7,921 nt of DNA. It comes from an uncultured Verrucomicrobiota bacterium (GTDB lineage Bacteria > Verrucomicrobiota > Kiritimatiellia > RFP12 > UBA1067). A program made the translations under genes and the position numbers. The notes beneath the pieces are model-generated. The model saw nothing but the letters and a program-made list of their open reading frames with translations. It was not told where the DNA came from and did no database searches. The DNA is taken from contig CAMEZU010000076.1 of NCBI GenBank assembly GCA_945947925.1, positions 1 to 7,921 of the forward strand, given 5' to 3'. Shown here piece after piece: positions 4,502-7,921 of the stretch (within the stretch, counting starts at the first letter, position 1; the number at the start of each line of letters is the position of its first letter).

Positions 4502-5822
4502 GCTTGGCCTCCATGATTTCCTTGGTCTTGCCTTCGAGATTGAGACGGACGAGCGGCTCGGTGTTGGACATGCGAACGTTCGCCCAGTAGCCGTCGGACT
4601 CCCAGGCGTCGACGGAGACGCCGTCGAGCTCGAACACCTTCGCCTTGCCGGAGTAGAGCGCCTTGATCTTGGCGAGGATCTCCGCCGGCGGGGTCACGGT
4701 CTTCGTGTTGATCTCGCCGGACTGCGCATACTTCTTGAGCGGCTCGATAAGCGCAGAGAGCGGCTTGTCGCTCGCCGAGACGATGTTCGCGAGCGCATAC
4801 GTCGCCATCGACGAGGACTCGGCCGTGAAGTTGGCCTTGAAGTAGTAGTGGCCCGAGAGCTCGCCCGCGAAGATCGCGTCGTTCTGGCGCATCTGCTCCT
4901 TGATGAAGGAGTGGCCGACGCGGGACATCATCGGCTTGCCGCCGGACGCGGCGATTGTTTCCTCGGCCATCTTCGTGGAGCGCAGGTCGTAGAAGCACAC
5001 GGCGCCCGGGTTGGACTTGAGGAGGTCCTGCGCGATGAGGGCGGTGATGAAGTCCATCGGGATGATCTCGCCCTTCTCGTCAATGAAACCGGCGCGGTCC
5101 GCATCGCCGTCGTAGGCGACGCCGAAGGCGTACTTGCCAGGGGCGGCCTTGATCATCGCCTGGAGGTCCTTGAGCGTCTCATGGTGGAGCGGGTTGGCGT
5201 CATGGTTCGGGAAGTCGCCGTCGAATTCGCCGTAGAGGTCGTCGTGGGTGAGCAGGTCCTGGCCTGTGAAGGCGACGGACTCGGCGATGCCCATGCCGTT
5301 GGCGAAGTCCATCGCGACATGGACCGGCTTCGCGAGGTGCGCGAAGGTCTTCACGTGGGCGGCGTATTCCTTCGAGACGTCGACCTTGGTGATCGTGCCG
5401 ACGCCGGTCGGGGGCTCGTTGCCGTCCATGGCCATGACGAGCTTCTCGATGTCCTTGATGCCCGTCGCGCCGGAAATCGGCACCGCGTTCGCCTTGCAGA
5501 GCTTGCAGCCGTTCCACTCCTTCGTGTTGTGGGAAGCGGTGATCATCACCGAGCCGTCCGCCTTGAGCGAGCCGTTGGCGAAGTAGCTCATCGGCGTGGA
5601 GCCAAGGCCGATGTCGAGGACGTTCACGCCCTCGTCGACGAGCCCCTTGGCGAAGGCCTGGAAAAGGGAATCGGAGGACTTGCGGCAGTCGCGCGCGACA
5701 ACGACCTTGCCGCCCTTCACGCCGGCAAACTGCGCATAAGCGCGCGCAATCTTGTAAAAATCGTCTTCGGTCAGATCCTGTCCGTAGATGCCACGGATAT
5801 CGTAGGCCTTGAAAATGCTCAT
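4470..5822 (-). CDS. manB: Phosphomannomutase/phosphoglucomutase
   Basis: This is a 450-residue member of the alpha-D-phosphohexomutase family, which interconverts hexose 1- and 6-phosphates in the cytoplasm and feeds nucleotide-sugar and polysaccharide synthesis. All four signature sites are present: TASHN at 95-99 with the phosphoserine S97, the metal loop DGDADR at 238-243, the sugar-binding GELSGH at 320-325, and the phosphate-binding RMSNTEP at 417-423. The N-terminus [11 protein letters not shown] is typical of bacterial PMM/PGM (AlgC/ManB-like) enzymes. GELSGH fits PMM/PGM better than phosphoglucosamine mutase. The choice between mannose and glucose specificity cannot be made from sequence alone. 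ATG 5822 is supported by AAGGAG (5832-5827) 4 nt upstream. The gene opens the block that continues through the lipoprotein, cvpA and sigma genes. Confidence 0.95.
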   Translation of the reverse strand: MSIFKAYDIRGIYGQDLTEDDFYKIARAYAQFAGVKGGKVVVARDCRKSSDSLFQAFAKGLVDEGVNVLDIGLGSTPMSYFANGSLKADGSVMITASHNTKEWNGCKLCKANAVPISGATGIKDIEKLVMAMDGNEPPTGVGTITKVDVSKEYAAHVKTFAHLAKPVHVAMDFANGMGIAESVAFTGQDLLTHDDLYGEFDGDFPNHDANPLHHETLKDLQAMIKAAPGKYAFGVAYDGDADRAGFIDEKGEIIPMDFITALIAQDLLKSNPGAVCFYDLRSTKMAEETIAASGGKPMMSRVGHSFIKEQMRQNDAIFAGELSGHYYFKANFTAESSSMATYALANIVSASDKPLSALIEPLKKYAQSGEINTKTVTPPAEILAKIKALYSGKAKVFELDGVSVDAWESDGYWANVRMSNTEPLVRLNLEGKTKEIMEAKRDEFLALIRA

Positions 5823-5826
5823 ATGT

Positions 5827-5857
5827 CTCCTTGTACTCAGTTGTTACCCCTATTTTA
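5827..5857 (-). promoter_or_regulatory. Mutase ribosome binding site and candidate extended -10
   Basis: The 45-nt gap after the ATPase gene is AT-rich, unlike its surroundings. On the minus strand TGGTAAAAT (-10 TAAAAT at 5857-5852, with a TG one base upstream) could be an extended -10, followed about 20 nt later by the strong AAGGAG (5832-5827) of the mutase gene. No convincing -35 is visible. A promoter here would separate the mutase-to-sigma block from the Lol genes. The ribosome binding site is clear; the promoter is tentative. Confidence 0.4.
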
Positions 5858-5867
5858 CCAAAAATCT

Positions 5868-6488
5868 TCACTTCAGAACACCGTCCGCAAGCGTCAGGGT
5901 GCGGTTGCAGATGGCGGCCGCGTCACGGGAATGGGTCACCATGACCAGCGCCGTCGCACCCTTCGAGAGCTCGGTCAGCATCCGGAGGATGTCGGCACCC
6001 GTCAGTTCGTCGAGGTTGCCGGTCGGCTCGTCCGCGAAGACGACCTCGGGATCGGTCACGAGCGCCCGGGCGAGCGCGACGCGCTGGCGTTCGCCGCCCG
6101 AGAGTTCCGCAGGCAGGTGGTCCATGCGGTCGGCAAGTCCGACCTTCTCCAGCAGCTCGCGGGCGCGCAGACGCGCGACCTTGCCGCGGATGCGTCCGCG
6201 GGCGTAGGTCGGGAGGATCACGTTCTCAAGGACCGTCAGCTCGGGCATGAGGTGGTAGGCCTGGAAGACGAAGCCGATGTTCCCGGGAATCCGGACGGTA
6301 CCGGAGCTCGGCTTGAGCAAGCCGCCGAGGATGTGGAGAAGCGTCGACTTGCCGGCGCCGGAGCGGCCGAGAATGGCGACCCGCTCGCCCGGCTCGACCG
6401 TCAGGTCCACGCCCTTCAGGACCTGCACCGGAGGCTGTCCCGGAATCCGGAAGCTCTTCGTCAAACCCCTTGTCTCGACAATGGCCAT
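5868..6488 (-). CDS. lolD: LolD-type lipoprotein-releasing ABC transporter ATPase, shortened
   Basis: The 206-residue ABC ATPase has Walker [10 protein letters not shown] (41-49), Q-loop FVFQ (Q76), signature LSGGERQ (129-135), Walker B VVFADE (149-154), then PTGNLD and the H-loop THSRD (H186). [16 protein letters not shown] after the Q-loop and ADEPTGNLD match the LolD/MacB branch. With the adjacent permease it would power release of lipoproteins from the inner membrane. It is shorter than E. coli LolD (233 residues). The usual segment of about 20 residues between the strand after the Walker A helix and the Q-loop is missing, so [10 protein letters not shown] runs directly into IGFVFQ. ATG 6488 is preceded by GGGAGA about 9 nt upstream and lies 22 nt after the permease stop, so the two are cotranscribed. 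FtsE- or MacB-like exporters are alternatives, but the neighbouring permease favours Lol. Confidence 0.92.
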   Translation of the reverse strand: MAIVETRGLTKSFRIPGQPPVQVLKGVDLTVEPGERVAILGRSGAGKSTLLHILGGLLKPSSGTVRIPGNIGFVFQAYHLMPELTVLENVILPTYARGRIRGKVARLRARELLEKVGLADRMDHLPAELSGGERQRVALARALVTDPEVVFADEPTGNLDELTGADILRMLTELSKGATALVMVTHSRDAAAICNRTLTLADGVLK

Positions 6489-6510
6489 GGCTGTCAGTCT
6501 CCCGTTCCCG

Positions 6511-7785
6511 TCATTCGTTCAGGGCCTTGACCGGATCCTTCGACGCGGCGATCAGCGCCGGCACCAGCGACGCCAGGAGCCCGAACAGGTAGATCACGAC
6601 GACCGTCGTGACGACGTCCGAAGCGACGATGTGATGCGGAATCTCGTCGAGCTTGTAGATTTCGGCCGGGAACACCTCCATGCCCAGCGTCGCCAGGAAC
6701 GAGACGATGCGCTGCAGGTTGGAGAGGACCGCCCAGCTCGCCAGCAGGCCGAGCGCCACGCCGACGGTGCACTGGATGAGGCCGTGGACGAGGAAGACGC
6801 TCATGATGCGGAACTTCCCGAAGCCCAGGGCCTTCAGGAGGCCGATTTCCGGCGTCTTCTGGACGGTCAGCACGAGAAGCGTGTTCATGACGCAGAAGAG
6901 CGCCACCAGCGAAATGAGCGACAGCAGGATCGCCGTCATGTTCGTCTCGACGGCAATCGCGTCGAAAATCTGACGGTCGGCCTCCTGCCAGGTCCTGATG
7001 CGATAATGCGGATACGCGGCGCCGGACCCGTTCAGGCGGGCGTCCAGGTCACGCACGAAGGCAGCGAAACGGCGTTCGTTCGTCGCGCACGAACGGTCCG
7101 TCTTGACGCAGACGGCGTCGACGCCGTCCGTATCCTCGCGCCCGAGCAGGTCGCGGACGGACTGCAGGTCGGCGACGGCGAACTCGAAGTCGAAGTCGTG
7201 GTGTCCGCTCCTGAAGATGCCCGTCACCTTCCACTTGCGCGGCAAGAAGACCTCGTTGGGGGACGGGGGCGCGCAAATCGACACCGAACTGCCGACGCGG
7301 ACGCCGAGCGACCGGGCGAGTTCGCTGCCGAGGAGAAGGCCGCCGGGCTCGAGGTCGAAGGTGCCGGCGAGCGGTTCGCCCACGTCATAGGCCTTGGTGA
7401 AGTCGTCGCCCCCGAGGCCGAGGAGGATCGGCGCCTGGACGCGCTCCTCGCCCCGCGGAGAACGCGCCGACAGCATCACGCGCGTCATCACCTCGGGGTT
7501 CACGCAGGTCACCTCCGGGATTCCGCGGACGATTTCCGCGAGCGCATCCTCGTCCGTCAGCGGAACCGCAAGGCCAGGCCGTTCCTCGGCCTGGATCGTC
7601 ACGTGCGGCTTGAAGCTCAGGATCTTGTCACGCCAGCAGTCGCCGAAGCCGGTCATCACGCTGCGGACGATGATGACCACGGCCACCCCGAGCATGACGC
7701 CCAGGATGGACACACAAGTGATAACCGAAGCGACGGATCGCTTCGGTTTGATGTATTTGAGCGCCAGAAAAGTCGAAAGGCCCAC
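6511..7785 (-). CDS. lolC: LolC/LolE-type lipoprotein-releasing permease
   Basis: The product, about 424 residues, has the MacB/LolC-E architecture. One N-terminal membrane helix (about 20-42) follows LALKYIKPKR, with VRSVMTGF just after it. A large periplasmic domain of about 235 residues comes next, then three membrane helices (about 282-308, 327-354, 390-413). The cytoplasmic coupling motif KTPEIGLLKALGF sits after the second helix, and the end is DPVKALNE, like the DPxxALR tail of the family. It would form the membrane part of a LolCDE-like exporter with the ATPase downstream. Only one permease is present here, so it may act as a homodimer (LolF-like) or pair with a gene elsewhere; LolC and LolE cannot be told apart. 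A GTG at 7797 is in frame but overlaps the AAGGAG (7802-7797), so I prefer GTG 7785, 11 nt from that site. Either start is possible. Confidence 0.88.
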   Translation of the reverse strand: MGLSTFLALKYIKPKRSVASVITCVSILGVMLGVAVVIIVRSVMTGFGDCWRDKILSFKPHVTIQAEERPGLAVPLTDEDALAEIVRGIPEVTCVNPEVMTRVMLSARSPRGEERVQAPILLGLGGDDFTKAYDVGEPLAGTFDLEPGGLLLGSELARSLGVRVGSSVSICAPPSPNEVFLPRKWKVTGIFRSGHHDFDFEFAVADLQSVRDLLGREDTDGVDAVCVKTDRSCATNERRFAAFVRDLDARLNGSGAAYPHYRIRTWQEADRQIFDAIAVETNMTAILLSLISLVALFCVMNTLLVLTVQKTPEIGLLKALGFGKFRIMSVFLVHGLIQCTVGVALGLLASWAVLSNLQRIVSFLATLGMEVFPAEIYKLDEIPHHIVASDVVTTVVVIYLFGLLASLVPALIAASKDPVKALNE

Positions 7786-7800
7786 CGTCGCCCACACTCC

Positions 7801-7921
7801 TTAGAAGTCGACTTCGACCTCGACTTCGCTCTTGTCCTTCTTCACGGACGCCGTGGCGGAGGACGACTCCTCGGCCGCGCTCGTCTGCGTCGTCGGCAGG
7901 TAGCGGTAGTACACCATCAGC
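7801..7921 (-). CDS. Partial gene, C-terminal tail of unidentified protein
   Basis: Only the last 39 codons are in the window, in frame to a TAA stop at 7803-7801. The tail begins with LMVYYRYLPTT, continues as a Ser/Ala/Glu-rich low-complexity stretch, and ends KSEVEVEVDF, with alternating Val and acidic residues. The gene is cut by the window edge, so I cannot name it. The stop codon TAA overlaps the AAGGAG that precedes the permease gene, so it is probably in the same operon, upstream of the Lol genes. The tail could be a disordered C-terminus following a membrane helix (MVYYRYL), but that is a guess. Confidence 0.75.
   Translation of the reverse strand, partial: LMVYYRYLPTTQTSAAEESSSATASVKKDKSEVEVEVDF

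Noticed and set aside
4848..6530. Long plus-strand open frame (about 560 codons) antisense to the mutase and lolD
   Set aside because: It spans the AT-rich gap and two recognised genes on the other strand; the sequence is repetitive Val/Asp/Gly/Arg typical of complement frames in GC-rich DNA.

Overview
This is a GC-rich bacterial window in which every gene I can support lies on the minus strand, so transcription runs from high to low coordinates. The content suggests a diderm (Gram-negative) bacterium: a Lol-type lipoprotein-sorting ABC exporter, a lipobox-bearing TPR lipoprotein, CvpA, and a two-subunit class I [4Fe-4S] fumarase typical of anaerobes. The small sigma/anti-sigma-like pair and the fumarase style recall the PVC group (Kiritimatiellae/Lentisphaerae-like, perhaps an uncultured gut lineage). 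That placement is an inference from memory and has low to moderate certainty.

Layout in direction of transcription. 7921-7801 is the C-terminal tail of an unidentified protein with an acidic end. 7785-6511 encodes a LolC/LolE-type permease and 6488-5868 its LolD-type ATPase, which appears to lack about 20 residues before the Q-loop. After a short AT-rich gap with a possible promoter comes a tightly packed block. It holds phosphomannomutase/phosphoglucomutase (5822-4470), a TPR lipoprotein (4501-3272, overlapping by 32 nt), CvpA (3270-2872, one base after the preceding stop), an ECF-type sigma factor (2888-2394, 17-nt overlap) and a single-pass membrane protein likely to be its anti-sigma partner (2410-1898, another 17-nt overlap). 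Immediately after that stop codon lies a near-consensus sigma-70 promoter. It fires into the fumarase alpha gene (1862-987) with almost no leader. Fumarase beta follows (964-389), then a tRNA-Leu(UAA) gene with encoded CCA (365-277).

The last 276 bases (1-276) hold no credible gene. They contain a dense run of hairpins, a perfect 12-bp inverted repeat, and a strong terminator-like hairpin at 3-44.

How the parts fit: the Lol pair would move lipoproteins, including the TPR lipoprotein, out of the inner membrane. The sigma/anti-sigma pair is probably an envelope- or stress-responsive regulator translationally coupled to cvpA. The fumarase is an independently transcribed central-metabolism operon. 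I see no phage, CRISPR, toxin-antitoxin or defence system. The unusual material is small-scale: palindromic and heptameric repeats lodged in and between the fumarase genes, a probable leaderless promoter, a shortened LolD, and a possible sensor with a QW-like motif.
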